Under the pieces are notes generated by a model, which saw only the letters and a list, made by a program, of their open reading frames with translations, was not told the DNA's origin and did no database searches. Shown here piece by piece: positions 8,871 through 17,176 of a stretch of 64,000 nt of DNA (the stretch's first letter is position 1; each line of letters begins with the position of its first letter). The DNA comes from Candidatus Eremiobacterota bacterium (lineage in GTDB: Bacteria; Vulcanimicrobiota; CADAWZ01; Ess09-12): NCBI GenBank assembly GCA_031082125.1, contig JAVHLM010000005.1:222617-286616 (forward strand), in the 5' to 3' direction. The position numbers were made by a program, and so were the translations under genes.

Positions 8871-10211
8871 TTGGACAGAAAAAAGCGTGTTGTTCTCGTG
8901 TTTTTTTTGCTGGTGGATCTACTGTTTCTTGTGTACTGCCTGAATTTCAGGGTCAATGAGACCTATGACTCAATCCCCGCGAAGTATGTCGCCCTCTCCC
9001 TCCTCCGTGAGGGAAATCCTGACCTTGACGAGTATGCCCCCTTTCTCAGAACGACATACCTTTCCGACCCCCATGAAAGCTCTTTCGGGGTGCTCCCCTA
9101 TTACCTTGTCGAGGGCACGGGCCCCGCAGGGCGCCATGTGCTCTCCAATTCAGGGGTGGGCGTGGCGCTCCTCCTCGTGCCGGCATTCTACTCTATGGAC
9201 AGGATCAAACCCCTGGATGCCAGAGACATCTTTCTTCTCGCCGCCGCGGGAAGGGTCGTCATGTCCTTTTTCTCGGCCCTTGCGGCAGGCTTTCTCTATC
9301 TTATCCTTGTCAGGGTCCCCCTCAGCGAGGGAACCCGTATCGTGCTTCCCTGCGCCTTTGCTCTGGGAACGGCGATGTGGACCACCGCCAGCGAGGGGAC
9401 GTGGCAGCATGGCCCCGCGGTGTTCCTGGTGGTGCTTATGCTTTACTTCCTTGTGCTGAGCGGGGGAAAAAGCCGTCATTTCAGCTATTCCGCCATCCCG
9501 GCGTCGCTTGCCCTCTGCCTGCGCCCTGCCCTCCTGCCCCTTGTGCTCTGCCTGTTCCTCTACGGCGCTCTCTACAGGAGAAAAGAACTGCCCCTTTTTG
9601 TGCTCCTCGCCATGCCTGCCTTGGCTCTTAACGGCCTTTACCATTATTACTATTTCGGATCGCCTTTCATCGTCTCAGCACAGAAATCGTGGGCTTCCGT
9701 CGCCCTTATCAAGACCGGTTCGCCCCTGATATGGCAGACCGGTTATTTTACGGGGCTCTGGGGCAACCTGTTCTCCCCCTCGAGAGGTCTCTTTGTTTAT
9801 TCACCCTTTCTTCTTTTCGCGCTTTACAGCCTTTTCCACCGGGGCGGCGCCTTCGAAAGGCCTCTTGTGTTTTTCTTCGCCGCGGGCTCTCTCTCGCTGA
9901 CGTTCATGCCTTCCATGTATTTTGACTGGTGGGGCGGCGTCTGCTACGGAAACCGCTACCTTCTCGAGGGAGTGCCGCTTCTTGTGCTCCTCATCGCGCA
10001 CCAGTCGCGAAGGATTATGGCATCCCCTTTTCTTGTGGCGCTCTTTATGGTGTTCCTGGTGTTTTCCATTGTGGTGCAGTATGCCGGGAGCGCTCTCTAT
10101 GACGGCCTGTGGGACATAATGAACCATGTGGACAGAGACCACGGCAAGCTCTGGGACTGGCATGATTCACAGCTTCGCTTTTACCTGGGACGCCTTTTCA
10201 GGGGCCTCTGA
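8871..10211 (+). CDS. Polytopic membrane protein, GT-C-like
   Basis: A 446-residue protein with around ten hydrophobic segments, beginning with a charged stub (MDRKKR) and a long hydrophobic helix. After the first helix come NETYDSIPAKYVALSLL and GNPDLDEY, an acidic loop of the type found in GT-C-like membrane glycosyltransferases. The start is taken as TTG at 8871 because no ATG fits the frame upstream of the first helix; the ribosome site is weak, so the start is uncertain. The substrate is unknown. It is the second GT-C-like gene within 3 kb, but with rpmB on the other strand between them they are not one operon. Confidence 0.6.
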   Translation: MDRKKRVVLVFFLLVDLLFLVYCLNFRVNETYDSIPAKYVALSLLREGNPDLDEYAPFLRTTYLSDPHESSFGVLPYYLVEGTGPAGRHVLSNSGVGVALLLVPAFYSMDRIKPLDARDIFLLAAAGRVVMSFFSALAAGFLYLILVRVPLSEGTRIVLPCAFALGTAMWTTASEGTWQHGPAVFLVVLMLYFLVLSGGKSRHFSYSAIPASLALCLRPALLPLVLCLFLYGALYRRKELPLFVLLAMPALALNGLYHYYYFGSPFIVSAQKSWASVALIKTGSPLIWQTGYFTGLWGNLFSPSRGLFVYSPFLLFALYSLFHRGGAFERPLVFFFAAGSLSLTFMPSMYFDWWGGVCYGNRYLLEGVPLLVLLIAHQSRRIMASPFLVALFMVFLVFSIVVQYAGSALYDGLWDIMNHVDRDHGKLWDWHDSQLRFYLGRLFRGL

Positions 10212-10241
10212 ATTTTTAGAGAGGTGAGGGGGGAAAATATC

Positions 10242-10270
10242 TTGACACCACTCCATTGGTATGGTAAACT
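10242..10270 (+). promoter_or_regulatory. Sigma70-type promoter for the tRNA pair
   Basis: TTGACA (10242-10247), a 17-base spacer and TAAACT (10265-10270), ending 13 bases before the tRNA-Ile. Confidence 0.8.
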
Positions 10271-10283
10271 TGTTTTCACAGAT

Positions 10284-10357
<74 letters not shown>

Positions 10358-10372
10358 CTTGCCATAGTAAAA

Positions 10373-10445
10373 GGGGCTGTAGCTCAGCTGGGAGAGCGCC
10401 TCCCTTGCACGGAGGAAGTCAGGAGTTCGAGTCTCCTCAGCTCCA
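10373..10445 (+). tRNA. tRNA-Ala (anticodon UGC)
   Basis: A full cloverleaf. The acceptor stem GGGGCTG pairs with CAGCTCC, the anticodon loop CTTGCAC carries TGC, and the T-loop is TTCGAGT. The CCA end is not encoded. It shares a promoter with tRNA-Ile, and a hairpin with six T follows. The Ile-Ala pair is normally inside the 16S-23S spacer, but no rRNA is present here. Confidence 0.95.
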
Positions 10446-10456
10446 CTCAAGAAACG

Positions 10457-10486
10457 CCGTGGTGATAACGAAAGCCGCGGTTTTTT
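10457..10486 (+). terminator. Rho-independent terminator of the tRNA operon
   Basis: CCGTGG (10457-10462) pairs with CCGCGG (10475-10480), with one U-G wobble and a 12-base loop, followed by TTTTTT (10481-10486). Confidence 0.75.
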
Positions 10487-10675
10487 ATTTGGCACAAGGA
10501 AGGATAATTTGGGACAAAAAAGGGCTGTTTTGGGAAAGTTTTGGCGCAAATATGGCACACATTCTTAGAGGCAAAACCTATACTTCAAGCCATTCTGGAA
10601 AGTGCCCTGTCCCAAAGGTGGACCAGCCCCCCATTGACTAGACTTTTTCTCGTATGAATCGGGACAAGCAAGAGG

Positions 10676-10681
10676 TATAAT
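10676..10681 (+). promoter_or_regulatory. -10 element upstream of the FxLYD-like gene
   Basis: A perfect TATAAT. It overlaps the upstream-most possible ATG (10680) and so argues that translation starts further down, at GTG 10719. No good -35 is seen; TATGAA is at the 17-base distance. Confidence 0.5.
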
Positions 10682-10718
10682 GAGAGTAGAAGATATGATA
10701 AGGAATGGTGGGATTTTT

Positions 10719-11072
10719 GTGAAAAAGGTTATTTTATGCTCAGTTCTATTGCTTATTTGTGCTTCCATTGCAATGGCAAAGCTGGAAACCGTTATCTCCG
10801 AAAAATTTTTCATAAATTTTGAATTGAAACCCTATGCGAATCAAGCCATGTATACGATTGAAGGTAATCTAACGAACAGAACGAAAACCGCTTTTTCTTC
10901 CGTTACTATTGCTTGGACTCTCTACAACAAAGACGGTGCTCAGCTTAAGAGTCATAATGCCTGCATAAAAAATTTAGAGCCAAATGGGACCGCATTATTT
11001 AAAGAGACAGTCGTTGTTGATGCTAATTCAGAAGCAACTAGTATAAAACTCATTAAACTAGAGACAAATTAG
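10719..11072 (+). CDS. Small exported protein with FxLYD-like domain
   Basis: 118 residues from the GTG at 10719. A signal peptide is clear (VKKVILCSVLLLICASIAMA). The rest resembles the FxLYD fold: a segment like IEGNLTNRTKTAFSSVTI, then WTLYNKDGAQL, and LEPNGTALFKE, matching the pattern of neutral turn, x-LYDxxG and L-x-PG-x-x-x-F. The function of this fold is unknown; it is common in envelope proteins. The gene is clearly richer in A and T than its neighbours and follows a tRNA operon, so recent acquisition is possible. An ORF from ATG 10680 is excluded by the -10 box. Confidence 0.65.
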   Translation: MKKVILCSVLLLICASIAMAKLETVISEKFFINFELKPYANQAMYTIEGNLTNRTKTAFSSVTIAWTLYNKDGAQLKSHNACIKNLEPNGTALFKETVVVDANSEATSIKLIKLETN

Positions 11073-11102
11073 GATAATTGAATTAGATAAAGCTATAGGA
11101 AT

Positions 11103-11215
11103 GCGCATTATAAATTGCAGTATCGTAGTTTCCAGAGTTAAGTATCCATGCTCATTTGGCAATTTAGAATGCTGCAATTACTTATGCTCTGGAGTATAAC
11201 GAGGAATTTCCAGGC
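11103..11215 (+). repeat. Decayed copy of a dispersed element (YALEY repeat family), copy A
   Basis: Two pieces of the same short element seen at 36115-36216 and 50495-50556: GCGCATTATAAATTGCAGTAT (11103-11123) corresponds to codons AHYxLxY, and TATGCTCTGGAGTATAAC at about 11180-11197 to YALEYN. A non-matching stretch separates the pieces. No intact gene spans them. Confidence 0.5.
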
Positions 11216-11351
11216 TAAACTCATTGTTCCATTTTCTCCTACTGCGTTTCCCTTGACAGGGGAACCTCGGGTGTCGTCGTTGAGTTTGTGCTCCAGCTCT
11301 GCATTTTTGCTTATCAGACCACTGACATGATGTAATCCCTATTTCATCTCA

Positions 11352-11511
11352 AAGGGCGCCAATTTCGATGCAAGGAATATCGCCGGTGTTACACCTCTCC
11401 AGTGGAGGGTTTCTTGAAAAGGGCTCACAAGTTAATGAAAAAGAGTATTTTGGCGGCGAATCTCTTCTCCATAAAGCTGCCTGTGAAGGTCAAATAGAAG
11501 TTACAGCCTAG
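11352..11511 (+). pseudogene. Ankyrin-repeat gene remnant (frameshifted)
   Basis: Frame from 11352 reads KGANFDARNIAGVTPLQW, a recognisable ankyrin repeat start, then meets a stop. Shifting by one base at 11413 gives LEKGSQVNEKEYFGGES and LLHKAACEGQIEVTA, a second ankyrin unit, ending in TAG at 11509-11511. Two units in different frames with internal stops show a broken gene. Nothing else convincing is found between 11073 and 11662. Confidence 0.7.
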
Positions 11512-11662
11512 CCGCTCAAGCTGCCATGAGGAGGTGGTGGTTTTATTTATAAATACAGGGGTTTTTATTTTCCCCTCCCCATGGAGGTCCCTCCTCTCCA
11601 GCGCGAGGAGTTTTCCGCTGCGGTACAGAACCTCTATACCATCATTATCGAAGGGGGAGGCC

Positions 11663-12688
11663 ATGAAGGACTATTACAGGATACTGGGCCTGGACCCGCT
11701 GGCGGAGCCGGAGGTCGTCGCTGCCGCGTACAAGGCGCTCCTGGGGAAGTATCAGGATTCCCGTGAAGCCGGCACCGAGGGCAGATTGAACGATATCATC
11801 GAGGCTTACGGGGTGCTGGGCGACAGCGTGAAGCGGGCCGGCTATGACAGGGAGTGCCAGAGCGCCCTTGAAGCCCTCTCCTCTCCCGGCGGCGGAAGGC
11901 CTTCGGGGTATCCCCGGAAAAACACCTTCGGCTATGACGAGCATGAGAATTCCCTTGACAATGCCGTGATGATTCTCATACCCCCGGGGGAGTTTCTGAT
12001 GGGGTCACCCGTAGGTGAAGGCTATGGCGAGGAGCATCCCCAGCGCAATATATACCTTGATCCCTTTTATATTTATAAATACGAGGTGACCAACGGGCAG
12101 TTCGCCCGCTTTGTCAATGAAACAGGGTATAAGGCCAAGGGTGACTGGGAAAAGTATGCCGTCCAGGGCAGGGAGAGCCATCCTGTCATCAATGTCACCT
12201 GGACTGATGCCCAGGCTTACTGTCAGTGGGCAGGCGGAGACCTCCCGACAGAAGCGCAGTGGGAGAAGGCGGCCCGGGGCATTGACGGCAGAAGGTTCCC
12301 CTGGGGCGATCACTGGGACAGGAACAAGTGCAACAATGTTGACACTGACAGCAGTGAATACAGGGCTCTCCGCGCCCATCTCTACCTGAGAAGAGGCACG
12401 ACGCCCGTGGGGGCCTTTTCTGAAGGCGCGAGCCCTTATGGCTGCATGGACATGGCCGGGAACGTGTGGGAATGGTGCGGGGACTGGTATGACCAGCAAT
12501 ACTATCAGAAAAGCCCTGTGAGGAATCCTCCGGGGCCCCTCCAGGGAGATGCCCGGGTCTACCGCGGCGGCGCATGGAATAATGATGCAACGACGGGCTT
12601 CCGCTGCGCCTACCGCACCGGGAGTCCCCCGGGCGAGACGAACTTCCTTTTCGGCTTCCGCCCGATGCTTCTCCTCAGCGGCGAATGA
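11663..12688 (+). CDS. SUMF1/FGE-family protein with N-terminal J-like domain
   Basis: 342 residues from the ATG at 11663, chosen because GGGGGAGG sits right before it; the longer frame upstream is not supported. Residues 1-65 look like a DnaJ domain (KDYYRILGLDPLAEPE... AYGVLGDSVKRAGYDREC) but the HPD tripeptide is replaced: KYQDSREAG stands where KYHPDK is usual. Residues about 90-340 are a formylglycine-generating-enzyme sulfatase (SUMF1/PvdO/EgtB) domain: IPPGEFLMGS, YEVTNGQFARFV, HPVINVTWTDAQAYCQWAG, LPTEAQWEKAARG, MAGNVWEWCGDWY, YRGGAWNND, GFRCAYR. Such domains often bind protein or sugar partners rather than generate formylglycine. It is followed by an exported Gly-rich gene. The J part probably cannot stimulate Hsp70. 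Confidence 0.8.
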   Translation: MKDYYRILGLDPLAEPEVVAAAYKALLGKYQDSREAGTEGRLNDIIEAYGVLGDSVKRAGYDRECQSALEALSSPGGGRPSGYPRKNTFGYDEHENSLDNAVMILIPPGEFLMGSPVGEGYGEEHPQRNIYLDPFYIYKYEVTNGQFARFVNETGYKAKGDWEKYAVQGRESHPVINVTWTDAQAYCQWAGGDLPTEAQWEKAARGIDGRRFPWGDHWDRNKCNNVDTDSSEYRALRAHLYLRRGTTPVGAFSEGASPYGCMDMAGNVWEWCGDWYDQQYYQKSPVRNPPGPLQGDARVYRGGAWNNDATTGFRCAYRTGSPPGETNFLFGFRPMLLLSGE

Positions 12689-12763
12689 TGAGGTCGGAAG
12701 TGTTATGTGATTGCCAGGTGGTCAGCATCTGAATAGTAATAATCAACTGAAAGGGTGGGTATC

Positions 12764-13615
12764 ATGAAGTTCTTCGCGGTGTTTCTTGCAGGTTTTCTTC
12801 TCCTGGCTTTCCCCGTGGAGGCTGAGACAATGCTTCCTCCTGAGGGAGCTCTTATCGTGGGGCCGAGCCCCGTCGTCACCTTCCAGTGGGACTATCACGG
12901 GAGTATGCACTATCTTGAGGTCTACTCGGGATCGGCGACGGTGTTCTCAAAACCGGTGGGAAGCGGTTCCTGTTCCCTGACGCTCAAGCCTGATCTTGAG
13001 TACCGGTGGAAGCTCCGGGAATATGTCAATGGTGGTTACCAGTCCCCGGCTGATTTTCGCAAATTCACCACCTCATCCCGCACGGAGTTTTCCCATAACG
13101 GCGCTGCCGGCGCCACGGGAGCCCAGGGAGGCACCGGTGCTGAGGTGAAAGTGATGCTCCAGGAGCAGGGAGGCTTTATCGAGGTCACCATTGAGCCTGC
13201 TCTAGGCCCGAAGGAAGCTTTTCTCATCCAGAAGAGTCCCGTGAGCCCCGTCACCATCTCTTCCGAGGGCGGTCCCGGGGGCACAGGTGCTGCCGGTGCG
13301 GAAGGCATGTATGTCTCGTCGGTCTCGGGAAGCAGCGGTGGCCCCGGTGGCAAGGGTGGCCCCGGCGGCGACGGTGGAAAAGTCACGGTGCTCTCCAAAG
13401 GGACAGATCTCAGCAAGTATGTGAAAGTCTCAGTGAAAGGCGGCCCCGGCGGCAGTGGCGGCGCCGGAGGGAGCGGCGGCAGCGCGGGCTATTATGAGAC
13501 CGCTTCTGACGGCACCCAGGTATGGCGTCCCGGCACCAAGGGCGCCGATGGGCCCCGCGGAGCAGAGGGTGAGGCGGGAAAAGAGGGCAAGGTGGTTTAC
13601 GAGGTAGCCAAGTAA
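12764..13615 (+). CDS. Exported glycine-rich protein with collagen-like blocks
   Basis: 284 residues from the ATG at 12764 (GAAAGGG ahead; the GTG at 12755 lies inside that ribosome site). A signal peptide covers residues 1-20 or so. Residues 20-105 form a beta-rich domain of fibronectin or Ig kind (FQWDYHGSMHYLEVYSGS and YRWKLREYVNGGYQSP). Gly-rich tracts follow, with Gly often every second or third residue: GATGAQGGTGAE, GGPGGTGAAGAEG, GGPGGKGGPGGDGG, GGPGGSGGAGGSGGS and GADGPRGAEGEAGKEG. The periodicity is partly collagen-like, but many GG pairs interrupt it. It is probably an extracellular or surface protein. A terminator follows at 13682-13730. Confidence 0.6.
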   Translation: MKFFAVFLAGFLLLAFPVEAETMLPPEGALIVGPSPVVTFQWDYHGSMHYLEVYSGSATVFSKPVGSGSCSLTLKPDLEYRWKLREYVNGGYQSPADFRKFTTSSRTEFSHNGAAGATGAQGGTGAEVKVMLQEQGGFIEVTIEPALGPKEAFLIQKSPVSPVTISSEGGPGGTGAAGAEGMYVSSVSGSSGGPGGKGGPGGDGGKVTVLSKGTDLSKYVKVSVKGGPGGSGGAGGSGGSAGYYETASDGTQVWRPGTKGADGPRGAEGEAGKEGKVVYEVAK

Positions 13616-13681
13616 AGCGCACTGCGAGACCAGCCAGGCAGCTCAAAGTATCGCCTTTCTTATGGAAAAGGAGTTTTTGAT

Positions 13682-13730
13682 AAAGACCCGGCTTCTTCTG
13701 ATTTCCAGAGAGAAGCCCAGGGTCTTTTTT
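13682..13730 (+). terminator. Rho-independent terminator after the Gly-rich gene
   Basis: AAAGACCC-GGCTTCT (13682 on) pairs with AGAAGCC-GGGTCTTT, two mismatched bases interrupting, and ends in a six-T run. Confidence 0.85.
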
Positions 13731-13738
13731 GTGGCACC

Positions 13739-13767
13739 TTGACATTTGATAACAAATGATATATAAT
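13739..13767 (+). promoter_or_regulatory. Consensus sigma70 promoter of the HTH/pseudo-PilB gene
   Basis: TTGACA (13739-13744), exactly 17 bases, TATAAT (13762-13767): full match to the consensus. It sits in an AT-rich leader, 34 bases before the ATG at 13801. It probably also drives pilB downstream. Confidence 0.92.
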
Positions 13768-13800
13768 GATATTAAAAGATAGTAAATGAGGTAAATTATT

Positions 13801-15324
13801 ATGGAAAAAGACATTCTGGATGCCGAGGAAGCCCGGGAGTTCTTGAAGACCTCGAAGCCCACATTTTACCGCTGGCTCAAAGCGGGAAAAATTCAGGGCT
13901 TCAAGGCGGGAAAGCAATGGCGCTTCTACAGGAGCGACCTCGTGGCGTTCCTGGAGACCACGGGAACGGAGCTGCTGCAGCAGAGGGGAGAGATAAGGGA
14001 AGCCCTGGATTTTTTTGCCACGCGGGTCACCGAAAAGCGCCTGGGAAAAAAAGCAGTGGCGGAGAGAGTTCAGGTGACGAGCTCGCTTGAAAAGCAGGAT
14101 CTTCTGAGAAGGCTTGTATTCATGCTTTTTCTTGATGCTTTTCAGGAGAAGGCCAGCGATATTCACCTTGAACCCCGCAGCGGCGGCGCCCTGACGGTAA
14201 AATACCGGACAGGCGGGGCTCTGAAAGCCCTTATGGATCTTGCCCCTGATGTGGCAGCTGATATGGCGGTTCAGCTGAGAGAGATGGCGGGGCTTTCCCC
14301 TCTGTCAACAGGAGCAGCAGAAAGAGGAAAGTTCAGTTTTGATGCAGGAGAATTCGTTGAAGGCTCTCCGATTTCGCTGAAACTCAGCACGCTCCCCACT
14401 CTGGACGGAGAGAGGATCACTGTCTCCCTGGACCCCTTCTCCAGCGTGGAAGCAGCGATGAAACAGGGATTTGGATCTCTGGGATTCAGGGGCGCCGATA
14501 TCACCACCGTGAGCGAGATATTTGACAAGAAATCGGGAGTCGTCGTCGTGACGGGCCCCGCCGGGAGCGGGAGAACAACGGCCTGCCACAGCGCCTTGAA
14601 CCATATCCAGAGAAAGGCTGCGGGAAGCGCCAATATTATCGCCCTCGAGGATGAGATAGCCTACCGCTCCGAAAGCATCACCCAGGTAAAGCTCGAAGGA
14701 GCCGACAGCAGGGGCATGGTGGAGACCCTCCAGGCGGTGATGTGGCAGGATCCCGACGTGGTGTTCCTGAGCACCCTCCCGGACAGGGAGGCCGCCCGCC
14801 TTGCCTGCGAGATTGCCCTCACGGGGCACCTGGTCATTCTCCAGGCAGAGAGCCCCGATATCATGCACGCCCTGGTGAAGCTCCGGGCCCTCGGCATCGA
14901 TATCTCCACCCTCTCGACGCTGCTGGAGGGAGTTCTTGCCCTCAGGCTCGTTAGGACCCTCTGTGAAGAGTGCCGGGAAGAATATGTCCCCTCCAGGGAA
15001 ATATCTGACCGTTACTTTCTTCCTCTTTACGGGCGCTGGTTCAATGAGGGGGGAAGCCCTTCCCGGGGAGGCCCCGTGAAGCTTTTCCGGGGAAAGGGCT
15101 GCAGCAGCTGCCGCATGACAGGCTTCAGCGGCAGAACGCTCCTCTATGAGCTGCTCAACCCGGACAGGGAGATAAAGGAAATACTCTCCCAGGGTCTTGA
15201 GCCCGACAAGCTCATGGAAGCATTGCTGGAAAAAGGCTTCCTCACGCTCAGGGAAAGAGCTTTCTCCTATGCCCTCGCGGGGGTGACCACCATTGAGGAG
15301 GCTCTGAGGGTGAGCCATATTTAA
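13801..15324 (+). CDS. Excisionase-type HTH fused to a catalytically dead PilB/GspE ATPase
   Basis: 507 residues. Residues 4-52 form an excisionase/MerR-like helix-turn-helix of the 'helix_turn_helix, binding domain' kind: LDAEEAREFLKTSKPTFYRW, then GKIQGFKAGKQWRF. Residues about 100-507 match the GspE/PilB core: ASDIHLEPRSGG, DGERITVSLDP, a P-loop-like GPAGSGRTT (252-260), GHLVI, and a tetracysteine zinc site (CEEC and CSSC). Key residues are lost: Walker A Lys is Arg258; Walker B GEIRD is STLPD, without the catalytic Glu; the His-box HTN is ESP. It probably cannot hydrolyse ATP and may be a DNA-binding regulator that senses or caps the pilus ATPase. The gene has its own consensus promoter and lies 34 bases before pilB. 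Confidence 0.85.
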   Translation: MEKDILDAEEAREFLKTSKPTFYRWLKAGKIQGFKAGKQWRFYRSDLVAFLETTGTELLQQRGEIREALDFFATRVTEKRLGKKAVAERVQVTSSLEKQDLLRRLVFMLFLDAFQEKASDIHLEPRSGGALTVKYRTGGALKALMDLAPDVAADMAVQLREMAGLSPLSTGAAERGKFSFDAGEFVEGSPISLKLSTLPTLDGERITVSLDPFSSVEAAMKQGFGSLGFRGADITTVSEIFDKKSGVVVVTGPAGSGRTTACHSALNHIQRKAAGSANIIALEDEIAYRSESITQVKLEGADSRGMVETLQAVMWQDPDVVFLSTLPDREAARLACEIALTGHLVILQAESPDIMHALVKLRALGIDISTLSTLLEGVLALRLVRTLCEECREEYVPSREISDRYFLPLYGRWFNEGGSPSRGGPVKLFRGKGCSSCRMTGFSGRTLLYELLNPDREIKEILSQGLEPDKLMEALLEKGFLTLRERAFSYALAGVTTIEEALRVSHI

Positions 15325-15358
15325 CCTGTGATCGACGATCAGAAAAAGGAGGAAGCCA

Positions 15359-17092
15359 ATGGCAAGGTCAAGAGAGAGCGACATGGGTTCACTGCTTGCA
15401 GAATACGGCATGGTGACGGAAAGGCAGCTTGAAAAGGCGCGGGATCAGGCGGAAAAGTTCCATGAGCCCCTGGAAAAGGTAGTGGCGAGGATGGGCTTTG
15501 CCACGGAGAAAGAGATCACCGAGGTCATGGGAAGAAAAATGGGTGTGGATTTCGTGGACCTGGAGGAAAGGGAATATGACGGCGAGCTCGTCCATGCAGT
15601 CCCGGAGCGCTTTACCCATCAATACAAGGTCTTTCCCGTGGAGCTGAGGGAGAACAGGCTCACCCTTGCCATGGTGGACCCCTTTGATGTCATTGCCATC
15701 GATGACATCAGGCTTGTCACCGGTTATGACATCGAGCCGGTCATTGCCACCGAGGGCGCCATCATGGACGCCATCAACAGGCACTATTCCACCACCGCCA
15801 TGGTTGAGGCCAATGATGTGCTCAAGGGCCTCAGCGCAGCCGACGTGGAAGCCTTCGAAGCGGACAATGCCGATGAAGAGGAATTCTCTCCGGAGCAGAT
15901 CAAGGAGCTTGTCAATGAGGCGCCTATTGTCCGCGTGGTGAATCTCATCATCTCTCAGGCCATCAGTGACAAAGCCTCTGATATTCATATAGAACCCGAG
16001 ACAAAGCTGGTAAGGGTCCGCTACAGGGTGGACGGCGTGCTCCATGACGTCATGGAGCCTCCACGCCATATTCACGCTCCCATGGTCTCGAGGCTCAAGA
16101 TCATGTCCTCGATGGATATTGCCGAGCGCCGCGTGCCCCAGGACGGGAAGATTCACATGCGCCACGACCACCGGGAGTTTGACCTCCGCGTCTCCACAAT
16201 ACCCACGGTCCACGGCGAGAAGGTGGTCATGAGAATCCTGGATAAGGGCTCGGTGACCCTCGGTCTCAATAACCTTGGCTTCTACCCCGACGTGCAGAGC
16301 CGCCTGGAGCAGATCGTGGAGAAGCCCTACGGAATGTTGCTGGTCACGGGCCCCACGGGCTCGGGGAAATCAACGTCCCTTTATTCCATTCTCAACAGGC
16401 TCAACAAGGGAGAGGTGAATATCGTCACCGTTGAAGATCCCGTGGAGTACCAGATCCAGGGCATCAGCCAGGTGCAGCAGAATGAAAAAGCGGGCCTCAC
16501 TTTTGCGACGGCCCTGAGGGCATTTCTCCGCCAGGACCCCGATATCATCATGGTGGGCGAGATCCGTGACCAGGAGACAGCAAAGACCGCCGTGGAGGCA
16601 GCACTCACGGGGCACCTTGTGCTCTCCACCCTCCATACCAATGATGCGGCAGGGGCTGTCACAAGGCTCACCGAAATGGGCGTCGAGCCCTTTCTCTGCG
16701 CTTCTTCGCTTATAGGCGTTCTTGCCCAGCGCCTGGCGCGGTGCATCTGCCCCAACTGCCGGGAGTCCTACACTCCCCCCGTGGAGTCGGTGAGAAGATT
16801 CGGCCTCTCCGCCTATACCGATTCGGAGATCGTTTTTTACCGGGGAAGGGGATGCGATCACTGCAAGATGACAGGCTACAGGGGGAGAACAGGGATCCAT
16901 GAGCTGCTCACCATGTCGGACAGGATAAGAGGTCTGATTCTTCAGCGCGCTTCAACGGCAGAGCTCAGGCAGTGCGCCATAGAGGAGGGCATGAAGACCA
17001 TGCCTGACGACGGCCTCAGAAAAGTGCTTGACGGCGTCACCACCATAGAAGAGTGCCTCAGGGTGGTCTATATCGAAGGACAGGAGCTCTGA
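15359..17092 (+). CDS. pilB: Type IV pilus assembly ATPase PilB
   Basis: 577 residues; the hexameric motor that drives pilus extension at the inner membrane face. Residues about 8-145 form a full MshEN (T2SSE_N) domain: MGSLLAEYGMVTERQLEKAR and PLEKVVARMGFATEKEITEV resemble the paired c-di-GMP-binding motifs. The core has DKASDIHIEPE, the intact Walker A GPTGSGKST (331-339, Lys337), Walker B with Glu in IIMVGEIRD, the His box STLHTND, and CPNC/CDHC zinc cysteines. AAGGAGG precedes the ATG. It likely shares a transcript with the HTH/pseudo-ATPase gene. A second functional paralogue lies at 27691-29265. Confidence 0.93.
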   Translation: MARSRESDMGSLLAEYGMVTERQLEKARDQAEKFHEPLEKVVARMGFATEKEITEVMGRKMGVDFVDLEEREYDGELVHAVPERFTHQYKVFPVELRENRLTLAMVDPFDVIAIDDIRLVTGYDIEPVIATEGAIMDAINRHYSTTAMVEANDVLKGLSAADVEAFEADNADEEEFSPEQIKELVNEAPIVRVVNLIISQAISDKASDIHIEPETKLVRVRYRVDGVLHDVMEPPRHIHAPMVSRLKIMSSMDIAERRVPQDGKIHMRHDHREFDLRVSTIPTVHGEKVVMRILDKGSVTLGLNNLGFYPDVQSRLEQIVEKPYGMLLVTGPTGSGKSTSLYSILNRLNKGEVNIVTVEDPVEYQIQGISQVQQNEKAGLTFATALRAFLRQDPDIIMVGEIRDQETAKTAVEAALTGHLVLSTLHTNDAAGAVTRLTEMGVEPFLCASSLIGVLAQRLARCICPNCRESYTPPVESVRRFGLSAYTDSEIVFYRGRGCDHCKMTGYRGRTGIHELLTMSDRIRGLILQRASTAELRQCAIEEGMKTMPDDGLRKVLDGVTTIEECLRVVYIEGQEL

Positions 17093-17176
17093 CAAGGCAC
17101 GGGCCTCTCAGAAAGGAATCAAATCGGCTCCCATTGAAGTCTCCAGGGTCCGAAATTTCATTAAAGGAGAATCTCA

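Noticed and set aside
10373..10560. tRNA-Ala as an att site for an integrated element
   Set aside because: No direct repeat of the tRNA 3' end and no integrase was found, so an attachment site is not claimed.
11148..11330. 60-codon plus-strand ORF in the AT-rich gap
   Set aside because: No ribosome site and no recognisable domain; it lies across the decayed repeat. The minus strand reads KNAELEHKLNDD, faintly like a transposase coiled coil, but too little to name.
14305..15411. Long minus-strand ORF of 368 codons over the HTH/pseudo-PilB gene
   Set aside because: The plus-strand frame shows clear domains and has a promoter. The minus frame has no family motif and reflects GC-rich codon use.
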